42,348 bases of DNA, taken from an uncultured Paenibacillus sp. Lineage in GTDB: Bacteria > Bacillota > Bacilli > Paenibacillales > Paenibacillaceae. Below, piece by piece: positions 7,867 to 16,599 of this stretch. Under the pieces are notes generated by a model that saw nothing but the letters and a program-made list of their open reading frames with translations, had not been told where the DNA came from and did not search any database. The DNA lies in contig CALAWP010000052.1 of NCBI GenBank assembly GCA_937895345.1, positions 1-42,348 on the forward strand, in the 5' to 3' direction. How positions within the stretch are numbered: position 1 is the stretch's first letter; each line of letters begins with the position of its first letter. Position numbers and translations under genes: made by a program.

Positions 7867-9006
7867 TTATTGCCCGGCCGGAGCGGTGCTCTCCGCGTTG
7901 CCGGCATTGCCTGCGCCGTCAGCCGGCTCGGTCGGCTCGGCATTGCCCGCGCCCGCGCCGCCTTCCGCATCGCCTTCATCCGCGCCTTCCGTCGGCTCGG
8001 GCTCCGGCAGCGTAATGTTGAGCTCCTGCTTCGGCATTTCCTCTTGCATGAACTTGTCCATCACGTTCATCGCGGCCGTATTTTGCACCGCCTTCTTCTC
8101 GTCCTCGGTCAATGCGTCAAGCTCCGGCAGCTCGCGCTTCTCGACCTTCATCACATGATAGCCGAATTCCGATTGGAACGGCTCGCCGACGGCGTTCAGC
8201 TCCTGCTCGAAAGCCGCTTGCTTGAACGACTCGACCCAGCCGCTGCCTTTCGCATTCTCGTACAAGCCGCCGTTCTCCTTCGAGCCCGGGTCGTCGGAAT
8301 ATTGCTTCGCCAGCTCGTTCCAGTCGCCGCCCGCGTCCAGCTTCGCCTTCACTTCGTTGGCGATTTCCAGCGCCTCTTCAAGCGTGCGAACTTCTTTCTG
8401 TTCGCCGGTTGCAGCGTCCTGCTCGTGAGTCTGTACCAAAATATGACGAACCGAATAGGTGCCGAAGTTCGCTTTCATGCTCTCGTACGCTTCGTCCATA
8501 TCCGCATCGGTAACCATCGAGTTGACTTGCGCGACAACGACCGTCGTCAACAGCAGGAACGTGCCCATGTCGGCATCGGTTACTTTTTTGTCCTTGACCA
8601 GCTTCTTGAATGACTCGTCCTGATCCACATACTCCTTGAATTGCTTCAGCTGCTCGTCCGCGTCTTTGCGGGCTTGCGTCAGCGTCTCCTCGGAGGCTTG
8701 TCCGCTCAGCACCTTATAGGAAACGTATTGCTCCAAAATCATTTTTTGAAAATCCGGTATCATGACGATTTGTTCGTATGCGGGCTGTGCGACGACAAAC
8801 AAGTCCAAATACTTGTCGAACTCCGCCTGCGTCACTTGACCGCCCTTGTAAGTAGCGACGACGTCGCCTTTGTCCGTTCCCTGGAACTGCAAAGACAGCT
8901 CTTTGTTTCCGCCGCCGCATGCCGCCAATATCGTCATGGCCAGCATAGTCGCAGAAACGAGCATTGCGCTTCTGCGCCATGCCGATTTGCGTATATGATG
9001 CAACAT
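7867..9006 (-). CDS. prsA: PrsA-like peptidyl-prolyl isomerase foldase lipoprotein
   Basis: 379 residues. A signal peptide ends in the lipobox LAACGGG. A SurA-like N-terminal region precedes a parvulin/rotamase domain at about 190-290: SVRHILVQTHE, then AKQYSDDPGSKENGGLYENA and EFGYHVMKVEKRE. Such proteins help fold secreted proteins between membrane and cell wall. The C-terminal 50 residues are low-complexity, acidic and Gly/Ala/Pro-rich (PEPEPTEGADEG...), probably a flexible tail. It lies 72 bp downstream of mfd, with its own extended -10 promoter and terminator. The symbol is by family; other PpiC-type lipoproteins look similar. Confidence 0.88.
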   Translation of the reverse strand: MLHHIRKSAWRRSAMLVSATMLAMTILAACGGGNKELSLQFQGTDKGDVVATYKGGQVTQAEFDKYLDLFVVAQPAYEQIVMIPDFQKMILEQYVSYKVLSGQASEETLTQARKDADEQLKQFKEYVDQDESFKKLVKDKKVTDADMGTFLLLTTVVVAQVNSMVTDADMDEAYESMKANFGTYSVRHILVQTHEQDAATGEQKEVRTLEEALEIANEVKAKLDAGGDWNELAKQYSDDPGSKENGGLYENAKGSGWVESFKQAAFEQELNAVGEPFQSEFGYHVMKVEKRELPELDALTEDEKKAVQNTAAMNVMDKFMQEEMPKQELNITLPEPEPTEGADEGDAEGGAGAGNAEPTEPADGAGNAGNAESTAPAGQ

Positions 9007-9041
9007 TGTTGAATCCCCTTTCCATTGATAAACTATCCCCT

Positions 9042-9050
9042 ATTGTAGCA
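9042..9050 (-). promoter_or_regulatory. Extended -10 promoter of the foldase gene
   Basis: The minus strand reads TGCTACAAT 36 bp before the ATG, an extended -10 element (TGnTACAAT). No strong -35 is visible at the usual distance. Confidence 0.5.
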
Positions 9051-9078
9051 GATAAGGATGGCGGAAAGCGAATCGGCG

Positions 9079-12000
9079 CTAGGAGGTGGCGTTCTGCAGC
9101 TCTTTTTCCTTGAATACGGCCGCCTTCAGCCCTTCCAGCATCTTCTCGGACAAATAAAGCTTCTTGTCCATGTCGAGCCCCTTGCCCCGCAGCAGCAGCG
9201 TATAAGGCGTCTCCTGCTCCCCGCTTTGGCGGAACCGGTTCTCCAGCTGCAGGCAAAGGTTGTCGATCCGCTTGCGGACTGCCTTGCCTCCCGGAGGAGG
9301 AGACTCGAACTTGAATACCAAATCGTCGCCGCGCTGCACGATGCTTTCGATCCGGTGCAGCGATCCGTAAATTTTCAGCCTGGCCACCGACATCAAATTG
9401 CTTACCGCCTGCGGCAAATCGCCGAAGCGGTCGATCAGCTCGTCGATCAGCTCATCCGCCTCTTCGAACGTGCGGACGGCGGCCACCTTTTTGTAAATTT
9501 CGATTTTTTGAATGCTGTCGTAAATATAGTCGGATGGAAGATAGGCGTCCACGCTGACGTCGATGGCCGTTGCGAACGGCTTTTCCTCCGCCGCGGGCGC
9601 TCCGCCCATTTCCGCCTTGCGCTTCGCGATTTCTTCGGCCAGCATTTGCGAATACATGTCGAAGCCGACCGACGCAATAAAGCCGTGCTGCTCCGCGCCC
9701 AGCAAATTGCCGGCGCCGCGGATGGCCAGGTCGCGCATCGCGATCTTGAAGCCGGAGCCCAGCTCCGTAAACTCCTTGATGGACTGCAGCCGCTTCTCCG
9801 CCACTTCGGCCAGCACCTTGTCCCGCTGGTACGTGAAGTAAGCGTAAGCGATCCGGTTCGAGCGTCCGACCCGACCGCGCAGCTGATACAGCTGGGACAA
9901 GCCCATCTTATCCGCATCGTGCACGATCAATGTATTGACGTTCGGAATGTCGACGCCCGTCTCGATGATGCTGGTGCTGACCAGCACGTCGGATTCGCCG
10001 TCGAGAAAATCGAGAATCGTTTTCTCCAATTCCTGCTCTGACATCCGGCCGTGGCCGACCGTTACCCGGGCGTCCGGCACCAACGCGTTGATCTGCTCCG
10101 CCATTTGATAGATTCCTTGCACGCGGTTGTACAAATAATAGACTTGCCCGCCGCGCGCCAGCTCGCGCTCGATCGCCTCGCGCACCAGCGAAGGGCTGTG
10201 CTCCAGCACGTAGGTTTGCACCGGGAAACGGTTCTCCGGAGGCGTCTCGATGACGGACAAATCCCTGACGCCGAGCATCGACATATGGAGCGTGCGCGGA
10301 ATCGGCGTTGCCGTCAGCGTCAGCACGTCGACGTTCGTTTTTAATTTTTTCAGCTTTTCCTTATGCGATACGCCGAAGCGCTGCTCCTCGTCCACGATCA
10401 GCAGACCGAGAGATTTAAAGATAATGTCCTGCGACAACAGCCGATGCGTCCCGATGACGACGTCGACCGTGCCGTTCTTCAGCCCCTTGATCGTCTCGTT
10501 CTGCTCCTTGCGGGAACGGAACCGGCTCAGCACCTGCACGTTGATCGGATAACCCGAGAAACGCTCGCGGAACGTTTCGTAATGCTGCTGCGCCAATATG
10601 GTCGTCGGTACGAGCACGGCCACCTGCTTGCTCTCCATCGCCGCCTTGAACGCCGCGCGGACGGCGACCTCCGTCTTGCCGTAGCCGACGTCGCCGCACA
10701 GCAGCCGGTCCATGGGCATCGGCTTTTCCATATCCTGCTTGATTTCCTTAATGGCGCGAAGCTGATCCGGCGTCTCGTCGTACGGAAACATCGCCTCGAA
10801 CTCCTGCTGGTACGACGTGTCGGGTCCGAAGGCGTAACCCGGCGTCGACTGCCGCAAAGCGTACAGCTTGATCAGGTCGTCGGCGATATCCTGGACGGAC
10901 GCTCTGGCCTTGCTCTTCGCCTTCGTCCATTCGCTGCCGCCCAGCTTGTTGATCTTCGGCTCCTTCTCCTCCGAGCCTACGTACTTCTGAATGAGATCGA
11001 CTTGATCGATCGGTACGGACAGCTTATCCCCGCCGGCGTACACGATATGCAAATAATCGCGGTGAATGCCGCCGATAACCAGCGTTCCGATGCCGACGTA
11101 TTTGCCGATGCCGTGGTTCTGATGGACGACGTAATCCCCGACCTTCAGCTCGGTGTAGCTTTTGATGCGCTCCGCGTTGTCCAGCTTGCGGTCCAGCCGG
11201 CGCGCCGCCTTGCGCTGTTTCTGGGAGAACATCTCGCCTTCCGTTATGACGACCAAATGGGAGGAAGGCAGCTCGAAGCCTTGCTGCAGATTGCCTTCCA
11301 GCAGCTGCGGCACGTCGATGCTGTAATCCTCCAGCACTCTCCGCATCCGGTCCATCCGTTCCTTGTTGCCCGCCAGCATCATAACGGTGGCGCCGATCTT
11401 TTTCCACCGCTCCATCTCCGATTTCAGAACATTCATCTGCCCATGGAAATTTTGCATGGAACGGGTCGTCATATTCAAAATGTTCTGAGGCTGGCTGTGC
11501 GGAATTTGCCGGAGAAACAAAGACAGAAAGATCGTCTGGAACGGCCGGTGCTGCAAAATTTCCTCCGTATCCCGCGCGAGCGCCAGCCCCGGCAGCGACT
11601 TGCCGTTCTGCAGCAGATGGAGCGACCATTCCGACTCGTCGCGCTCGAGCTGCCGGGCCGTTTCGGTCAGACGGGTCGGCTCGTCGAGCACAAGAAGCGT
11701 ATCCTCCGGCATATAGTCGATAATCGTTTGTCTTTCCGGATAGAGCAATGCAATATATTTATAGATTTCAGGAAAATAGACTTGCTCCCGCAGCTTTTCC
11801 AGCTCGCCGCCGATTTCCGAGCGAAGGCGGTCCTTCGCCGTACGGTCGGTCATCTTGTCCAGCTGCCGCTGCAGCAGCTCCTCGGCATGCCGGGCCGCCG
11901 CCGCCATCCGGGCCGCATCCGCCAATATTTCCTGACACGGAGGGATGACACATTCATTCAATTGATCGGTCGAACGCTGATCGGCGGGATCGAACATGCG

Positions 12001-12624
12001 AATCGAATCGATCTCGTCGCCGAACCATTCTACCCGGTAAGCTCCGGCGGCGGTCAGCGGATAAAAGTCGACAATGCCTCCGCGGACGCTCATTTCCCCT
12101 TTCGATTCGACCCGGTCGCCTCTCGTATAGCCGAGCGACGTCATCCGTCTCAGGAAGTCTTCCATCGGCAGCGTATCGCCGACCTTGAGCGCCAGCTCCG
12201 CCTCCGCCATAACGCCGGCAATCGGCAAATAACGGCGAACGCCGGAAAAAGGCACGACAACAATCCCGCGGAAGCCGCTGGACAGCTTGGTCAACGCGTC
12301 CATCCGCTGCGCCAGCGTTTCGGGACTCGAAATCGCCGCTTCCGCAGCCATGAGCTCATTCGCGGGATACAGCAGCACCTGCTCGGCAGACAGGCATTCC
12401 TGCAAATCTTCCACGATCTTTTGGGCGGAGAACATATTATGCGTCACGATCAGCATCGGCCTTTGCAAGGCTTCCTCCAGCGCCGCGATAAACACCTGGC
12501 GCGAGGAACCGGCCAAGCCGGATACCATCTGCTCTCTCATCCCTTTGCGGATTCCGGATATGACCGATTGGACGTCCGAATCTGCGGCAAAAGCTTCTAT
12601 TAGCGCTTTCAACGTCTGCACCAC
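9079..12624 (-). CDS. mfd: Transcription-repair coupling factor Mfd
   Basis: 1181 residues, matching the usual 1170-1180. Order: UvrB-like region with SSRQVFIAALEEAL and GGIVDFYPL; RNA-polymerase interaction domain at about 490-560 (YVVHQNHGIGKYVGIGTL); superfamily 2 helicase with Walker A GDVGYGKTEVA (about 640), DEEQ box VDEEQRFGV, TATPIPRTLHMSMLG and motif VI QLRGRVGRS; C-terminal TRCF domain. It removes RNA polymerase stalled at DNA damage and recruits UvrA. The start is GTG at 12624 with GAGG upstream; a TTG at 12612 behind GAGGTGG is an alternative. Neighbours fin and pth are conserved. Confidence 0.97.
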   Translation of the reverse strand: MVQTLKALIEAFAADSDVQSVISGIRKGMREQMVSGLAGSSRQVFIAALEEALQRPMLIVTHNMFSAQKIVEDLQECLSAEQVLLYPANELMAAEAAISSPETLAQRMDALTKLSSGFRGIVVVPFSGVRRYLPIAGVMAEAELALKVGDTLPMEDFLRRMTSLGYTRGDRVESKGEMSVRGGIVDFYPLTAAGAYRVEWFGDEIDSIRMFDPADQRSTDQLNECVIPPCQEILADAARMAAAARHAEELLQRQLDKMTDRTAKDRLRSEIGGELEKLREQVYFPEIYKYIALLYPERQTIIDYMPEDTLLVLDEPTRLTETARQLERDESEWSLHLLQNGKSLPGLALARDTEEILQHRPFQTIFLSLFLRQIPHSQPQNILNMTTRSMQNFHGQMNVLKSEMERWKKIGATVMMLAGNKERMDRMRRVLEDYSIDVPQLLEGNLQQGFELPSSHLVVITEGEMFSQKQRKAARRLDRKLDNAERIKSYTELKVGDYVVHQNHGIGKYVGIGTLVIGGIHRDYLHIVYAGGDKLSVPIDQVDLIQKYVGSEEKEPKINKLGGSEWTKAKSKARASVQDIADDLIKLYALRQSTPGYAFGPDTSYQQEFEAMFPYDETPDQLRAIKEIKQDMEKPMPMDRLLCGDVGYGKTEVAVRAAFKAAMESKQVAVLVPTTILAQQHYETFRERFSGYPINVQVLSRFRSRKEQNETIKGLKNGTVDVVIGTHRLLSQDIIFKSLGLLIVDEEQRFGVSHKEKLKKLKTNVDVLTLTATPIPRTLHMSMLGVRDLSVIETPPENRFPVQTYVLEHSPSLVREAIERELARGGQVYYLYNRVQGIYQMAEQINALVPDARVTVGHGRMSEQELEKTILDFLDGESDVLVSTSIIETGVDIPNVNTLIVHDADKMGLSQLYQLRGRVGRSNRIAYAYFTYQRDKVLAEVAEKRLQSIKEFTELGSGFKIAMRDLAIRGAGNLLGAEQHGFIASVGFDMYSQMLAEEIAKRKAEMGGAPAAEEKPFATAIDVSVDAYLPSDYIYDSIQKIEIYKKVAAVRTFEEADELIDELIDRFGDLPQAVSNLMSVARLKIYGSLHRIESIVQRGDDLVFKFESPPPGGKAVRKRIDNLCLQLENRFRQSGEQETPYTLLLRGKGLDMDKKLYLSEKMLEGLKAAVFKEKELQNATS

Positions 12625-12667
12625 CTCGTTACTGCCTCATTTGCGCACCCATACCGCGATGCTTTAA

Positions 12668-12800
12668 GCCAAGCGTAAACGGCTTACGCCGTCCTCGACT
12701 GCGTAAGCTCGCGTTTCGTTTGTTCCGAAGCCCTTCCCCTTCCGTGCCATGCGGCATCGGCAAACACATCCGCCAGCCGGGCTTTCGGCGGCCGCTTGAT
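12668..12800. repeat. Dispersed intergenic repeat, copy A
   Basis: The spacer between fin and mfd holds AAGCGTAAACGGCTTACGCC followed by GTCCTCGACTGCGTAAGCTC. The core contains a GCGTAA-ACGGC-TTACGC hairpin. The block CGACTGCG[T/C]AAG[C/T]TCGCGTT is shared with the copy near 23400, and the first part plus a GCCGGGCTTTCGGC segment with the copy near 2090. No reading frame is visible. Confidence 0.65.
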
Positions 12801-12817
12801 GCCCGGTTTATCCGGCG

Positions 12818-13048
12818 CTATTGCAGCGGATTGCCGACCATATGCAGGTCAGGGTTCGTATGAAGCGCTTCATTACAATATTCGCAAACGATGTTAACCG
12901 TTACGTCCCCGTTTGAGTCATACGATATTATATCGCCGCGTTCCTCGGGGGTCAAGAAATGGAAGCCGAGCTGCTGCTCCGTCACTTCCGGCCGGTCGAT
13001 AGAGCCGATCGGCGTCTTGCAATGCTTGCAAACATAGTTTACAGCCAT
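12818..13048 (-). CDS. fin: Anti-sigma-F factor Fin
   Basis: 76 residues: MAVNYVCKHCKTPIGSID at the start and VNIVCEYCNEALHTNPDLH near the end. Two CxxC pairs form the zinc site of Fin (YabK). In Bacillus, Fin inhibits sigma-F in the forespore and helps the switch to sigma-G. The ribosome site AGGAGG is seven bases upstream. Position between pth and mfd is the classic one. A forespore-type promoter precedes it. Confidence 0.95.
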   Translation of the reverse strand: MAVNYVCKHCKTPIGSIDRPEVTEQQLGFHFLTPEERGDIISYDSNGDVTVNIVCEYCNEALHTNPDLHMVGNPLQ

Positions 13049-13079
13049 ATTATGCCTCCTGAAGAGTCGTTATACCCTT

Positions 13080-13108
13080 CAGTATGCCCCGATCGGCCGG
13101 CCTTTAAC
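13080..13108 (-). promoter_or_regulatory. Putative sigma-F/sigma-G promoter of fin
   Basis: On the minus strand GTTAA is separated by 17 bp from CATACTG, resembling the forespore consensus (GYWTA and CATAMTA) with mismatches. It lies between the pth stop and fin. Confidence 0.45.
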
Positions 13109-13110
13109 GA

Positions 13111-13671
13111 TCAGCGGTTAAACTTCGCCATCGTCTCCTCGAACGGTGCCGTCAGGCTGTATTCCGCCGCATCGCACGCCTGGCCGATCATATCGGCCAG
13201 CTTGTCCTTGTCCGCCTTCGGAAAATTGGACAGCACATAGTCCGAGATGACGACTCCCGGCTCCGGCCGCGAGATGCCCATCCGAATGCGGTTGAACGTC
13301 TGCGTGTTCAAGTACTGAATCAGCGACTTGATGCCGTTGTGCCCTCCGGCGCTCCCCTGATAGCGCAGCCGCAGCTTGCCGATCTCGGTGTCCAGGTCGT
13401 CGTATACGACCAGGCCGTCGCCCAGCTCCGTTTTGTAATAATCCATAAAAGCCCGGACCGCTTCTCCCGACAGATTCATATACGTCATCGGCTTGATCAG
13501 CGCCACTTTCATTCCTTGTACGCGGCCTTCTCCGATCAGCGCCTTGCATTTGCTTTGCGTAACGGCGATTCCCCATCGTCTGGCCAGCTCGTCAATGACC
13601 ATAAATCCGACATTATGTCTCGTATGCTGGTAGGCCGTTCCCGGGTTGCCGAGTCCCACGATCCACTTCAT
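13111..13671 (-). CDS. pth: Peptidyl-tRNA hydrolase
   Basis: 186 residues (family about 188). MKWIVGLGNPGTAYQHTRHN holds the conserved Asn of GNPG and the catalytic His of TRHN. LVVYDDLD carries the conserved Asp, and GSAGGHNGIKSLI and RMGISRP are family signatures. It releases peptides from prematurely dissociated peptidyl-tRNA. The start at 13671 follows the family N-terminus; the frame also opens at 13707 and 13692. In Bacillus the gene is spoVC, next to ctc and fin as here. Confidence 0.96.
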   Translation of the reverse strand: MKWIVGLGNPGTAYQHTRHNVGFMVIDELARRWGIAVTQSKCKALIGEGRVQGMKVALIKPMTYMNLSGEAVRAFMDYYKTELGDGLVVYDDLDTEIGKLRLRYQGSAGGHNGIKSLIQYLNTQTFNRIRMGISRPEPGVVISDYVLSNFPKADKDKLADMIGQACDAAEYSLTAPFEETMAKFNR

Positions 13672-13803
13672 CGCGTTCCACCACTCCTTCATCTCCCACT
13701 GTAGCATACTCCGCCCTAAAAACGAAGCCGCAAAAGGAACCGCAATCGCCCTTTAAGCGCCAAGCTGCGGTCGATCCATCGTTAGTCCCGCCACGGTCTT
13801 GAA

Positions 13804-13829
13804 ACAAAAACCGCCCCTTCGGGCGGTTT
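13804..13829 (-). terminator. Rho-independent terminator upstream of pth
   Basis: Minus-strand AAACCGCCC-gaa-GGGGCGG followed by TTTTTG. It lies about 115 bp downstream of the L25 gene, past the tandem repeat, and ends that transcript. Confidence 0.9.
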
Positions 13830-13853
13830 GTCGCAACATTTGACAGGGGCAGT

Positions 13854-13939
13854 TCGCTGCGGCGAGGCTGCAATCACTTCACACGTGATTCCGCAGTCGC
13901 TGCGACGGGGCTGCAATCACTTCACACGTGATTCCGCAG
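13854..13939. repeat. Tandem duplication of a 43-bp unit
   Basis: Units 13854-13896 and 13897-13939 differ at two positions only (GGCGAGG against GACGGGG). Each ends with the identical segment GGCTGCAATCACTTCACACG plus TGATTCCGCAG. Inside, AATCAC-N7-GTGATT can form a small hairpin. The array sits between the L25 stop and its terminator, so it would be in the 3' untranslated RNA. Confidence 0.85.
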
Positions 13940-13942
13940 ACA

Positions 13943-14602
13943 CTACGTCGAAGTGGCAATCTCGTCATGCTTCGCATCTTCGGAACGGGATTCCGCTTCC
14001 TTCAGCTCGACCTCCTGCGCTTCCTTCTCTTCCTCGCTCAGCTCCTTCTGAGGCGCCAGCACGGTGACGACGACCAACTGCGGATCGGATTTGGCCTCCA
14101 CGCCTTCGGGCATCCGAAGGTCGCCGACGAGCAAGCTCTCGCCGATGCCAAGGCCGGAAACGTCGGCCGTTATCGTATCGGGAATGCTGCCCGGCAAACA
14201 TTCCACTTCAAGCTCGTGCAAGATGACCTGCAAAATGCCGCCTTCCCGCACGCCTTCCGAATCGCCTTCGACTTCGATTCGGACATGGGCCCGCACTTCT
14301 TCGTTCATATCGATCTGATGAAAGTCGACGTGAATCAGCTCGCCGTTCAAGGAATCGCGCTGCACATCGGCAATCATGACCGAATGGCTCCCGGCCGCGG
14401 GAATGTTCATCTCCAGCACCGCATTCGGCTGGGAGCGCAGGAGCGCCTCCAGCTCCTTTCCGCTCACCGAAATCGCGGCGCCTCCGGCCAGCCGCTTGCC
14501 GTATACGACGCCCGGAACCTGACCATTCATTCGAAGCTTGCGCCGGTCGCCCTTGGACTTCGCCGTTCGTTCCTCCGCTTGCAAAGCTACAGCCTTTGCC
14601 AT
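13943..14602 (-). CDS. ctc: 50S ribosomal protein L25/general stress protein Ctc
   Basis: 219 residues; Bacillus Ctc has 204. The N-terminal domain that binds 5S rRNA begins MAKAVALQAEERTAKSKGD and contains GQVPGVVYGKRL. A C-terminal beta-rich TL5-type domain (IHVDFHQIDMNEEVRAHVRI; DISGLGIGESL-like DVSGLGIGES) is followed by an acidic tail. The start has GAAGGAGG just upstream. Here it directly follows glmU; in Bacillus prs lies between them. Bacillus ctc depends on sigma-B; no such promoter was recognised here. Confidence 0.95.
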   Translation of the reverse strand: MAKAVALQAEERTAKSKGDRRKLRMNGQVPGVVYGKRLAGGAAISVSGKELEALLRSQPNAVLEMNIPAAGSHSVMIADVQRDSLNGELIHVDFHQIDMNEEVRAHVRIEVEGDSEGVREGGILQVILHELEVECLPGSIPDTITADVSGLGIGESLLVGDLRMPEGVEAKSDPQLVVVTVLAPQKELSEEEKEAQEVELKEAESRSEDAKHDEIATST

Positions 14603-14660
14603 ATGGAATCCTCCTTCGCATAATCGCATTCCATATAGCTTTACCCTGCCGCCGCCAAAT

Positions 14661-16064
14661 TTAATCGGCTTTGCCGGAACGTTCCTTTTTCGCCTTCGCC
14701 CGCGCCTTGATCTTCTCCGCATATCCCGGCTTGTTCACTTGCCGCTCGCGTGCAATGGCCAGGTCGCCGGCCGGCACGTCCTGGGTGACCGTCGAACCCG
14801 CAACGACATAAGCCCCTTCGCCGACCTTGACCGGCGCAATCAGATTGACGTTGCTGCCGATGAAGGCGTAATCGCCGATCTCCGTCACCGCTTTGTTGTA
14901 GCCGTCGTAATTGACGGTAATAGCGCCGCAGCCGATGTTGACTTCCTTGCCGACCTTGGCATCGCCTACATAGCTGAGATGGGACACCTTGCTGCCGTCG
15001 TCGAGAACGGCGTTCTTCAGCTCGACGAAATCGCCGACCTTGCAGCCTTTGCCCAGCTTCGAGCCTGGGCGCAGATTTGCATAAGGACCGACGGAGCTGT
15101 CTGCGCCTACCTCGGAATCGGTGATGACGGAATGCTTGACGGTTGCGCCGTCGCCGATGCGGCTGCCGGAAATGTCGGCTTGCGGCCCAATGACGCAGTC
15201 CTCGCCGATGACCGTGTCACCGCGCAGCACCGTACCCGGATATATAATCGTATCTGCGCCGATAGTCACACTAGCTTCTATATACGTGGAGGCCGGGTCG
15301 ATAATCGTAACGCCTTCGACCAAGTGGCCCCGGTTGATCCGTTCCCGCATCAAACGCTCCGCTTCGGCAAGCGCCACGCGATCGTTGACGCCGATCGCCT
15401 CTCCCAAGTCTTCCGTACAGTAAGCCTGCACCGTTTCGCCCGCTTCCCGGAAGATGCCGATGACGTCGGTCAAATAATATTCGCCTTGCGCGTTGTTGTT
15501 GTTCACCTTGGACAGGGCGTCGAACAGCTTCCGGTTGTCGAAGCAATACGTGCCCGTATTAATTTCCCGCACCTTGGCTTCTTCCGGCGTACAGTCCTTA
15601 TGCTCCACAATACGGGTTACGGTCCCGTCCTCTCCCCGCAGCACGCGGCCGTAGCCCGCCGGATTGTCAAAGGACGCCGTCAATACCGTCGCGGCTGCGC
15701 CGCTTTCGGCGTGCAGCTTCAGCATCGAGCGAATCGTCGAAGCTTGAACGAGCGGCGTATCGCCGCATACGACGACCGTCGTGCCTTCTTCGCCGCCCAG
15801 CAGCGCTTGCGCCTGCTGCGCCGCATGCCCCGTGCCGAGCTGACGCTCCTGCAGCGCAAATTCGGCCCGATCGCCGAGATAAGCTTGTACCTTCTCCGCT
15901 CCGTGGCCGACCACGACCACAATACGCTCGCATTCCGCTTCCGTCACCGCGTCCAGCACATGGCCGACCATCGGCTTGCCGCATACGGGGTGCAGCACTT
16001 TATATAATTTCGATTTCATCCGTTTGCCTTGACCGGCCGCCAATACAATGGCCATATGTTTCAT
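14661..16064 (-). CDS. glmU: Bifunctional GlcNAc-1-P uridyltransferase/GlcN-1-P acetyltransferase GlmU
   Basis: 467 residues. The N-terminal pyrophosphorylase domain (1-230) has VLAAGQGKRMKSKLYKVLHP, CGDTPLV and NNNAQGEYYLTDVI. The C-terminal left-handed beta-helix has hexapeptide repeats and HLSYVGDAKVGKEVNIGCG with the catalytic His. It makes UDP-GlcNAc for cell wall synthesis. The start at 16064 has GGGAG eight bases upstream. The spoVG terminator lies ahead, so it probably has its own promoter, which was not identified. Confidence 0.97.
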   Translation of the reverse strand: MKHMAIVLAAGQGKRMKSKLYKVLHPVCGKPMVGHVLDAVTEAECERIVVVVGHGAEKVQAYLGDRAEFALQERQLGTGHAAQQAQALLGGEEGTTVVVCGDTPLVQASTIRSMLKLHAESGAAATVLTASFDNPAGYGRVLRGEDGTVTRIVEHKDCTPEEAKVREINTGTYCFDNRKLFDALSKVNNNNAQGEYYLTDVIGIFREAGETVQAYCTEDLGEAIGVNDRVALAEAERLMRERINRGHLVEGVTIIDPASTYIEASVTIGADTIIYPGTVLRGDTVIGEDCVIGPQADISGSRIGDGATVKHSVITDSEVGADSSVGPYANLRPGSKLGKGCKVGDFVELKNAVLDDGSKVSHLSYVGDAKVGKEVNIGCGAITVNYDGYNKAVTEIGDYAFIGSNVNLIAPVKVGEGAYVVAGSTVTQDVPAGDLAIARERQVNKPGYAEKIKARAKAKKERSGKAD

Positions 16065-16112
16065 CGTACCCGCTCCCATCCATGCCATTCTCCCCATGAA
16101 TATAGCTCATTA

Positions 16113-16148
16113 TGAAAAAAAAGAAAAGAGAGCCTCGGCCCTCTTTTC
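16113..16148 (-). terminator. Rho-independent terminator after spoVG
   Basis: Minus strand AAAAGAGGGC-CGAG-GCTCTCTTTT (one G-U pair) followed by CTTTTTTTT. It starts 40 bp past the spoVG stop. Confidence 0.9.
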
Positions 16149-16187
16149 CAACCAACCCAAAGTTTGCTAACTTTCATACCTTCGTAA

Positions 16188-16469
16188 TTAAGCGCCTTCT
16201 TCAATGGCAACCTCATCGGCTGCGCGCTCATATTCGGCCAACACGGCCGCCTGAATCTTCTCGCGCGTAGCGGAAGAAATAGGATGAGCGATATCGCGGA
16301 ATTCTCCATCCGGAGTGCGCTTGCTGGGCATCGCGACAAACATGCCATTGTTACCGTCAATTACACGTATATCGTGAACGACGAATTCATTGTCAATGGT
16401 GATCGAAGCGATAGCCTTCATGCGGCCTTCCGAGTTCACACGGCGGAGTCTTACATCAGTAATTTGCAC
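16188..16469 (-). CDS. spoVG: Septation/sporulation regulator SpoVG
   Basis: 93 residues (family 85-97): VQITDVRLRRVNSEGRMKAI at the start, then VRVIDGNNGMFVAMPSKR-type sequence and FRDIAHPISSATREKI. SpoVG is a small RNA/DNA-binding protein affecting septation, cortex formation and virulence-type regulons. The start is GTG at 16469 with AGGTGG upstream. A near-perfect sigma-H promoter precedes it, as in Bacillus, implying induction at entry into stationary phase. Confidence 0.97.
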   Translation of the reverse strand: MQITDVRLRRVNSEGRMKAIASITIDNEFVVHDIRVIDGNNGMFVAMPSKRTPDGEFRDIAHPISSATREKIQAAVLAEYERAADEVAIEEGA

Positions 16470-16508
16470 TTGTGTTCACCACCTTTGCCTATCTGAGACT
16501 TGGTGTAT

Positions 16509-16536
16509 AATTCCACGTTTCTGTGCAAAATCCTTC
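16509..16536 (-). promoter_or_regulatory. Sigma-H promoter of spoVG
   Basis: The minus strand has GAAGGATTT, 11 bp, then GTGGAATT, an exact fit to the sigma-H consensus (RnAGGAwww, 11-12 bp, RnnGAAww). Upstream, up to about 16595, the DNA is very AT-rich (AAAATATTTTAATT), resembling the AbrB-bound upstream region of Bacillus spoVG. Confidence 0.9.
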
Positions 16537-16599
16537 TCTATTTTTGGTAAAATGATGCTCTAATTAAAATATTTTTTGGCAGTTGAATTTTTTTCGTTT

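Noticed and set aside
10363..12603. 746-codon plus-strand open frame over mfd
   Set aside because: It mirrors the Mfd coding frame in GC-rich DNA; composition (His, Arg, Leu, Gln rich) and lack of motifs mark it as a shadow.
14538..16007. 489-codon plus-strand frame over glmU
   Set aside because: Shadow of GlmU; no domain and no start signal.
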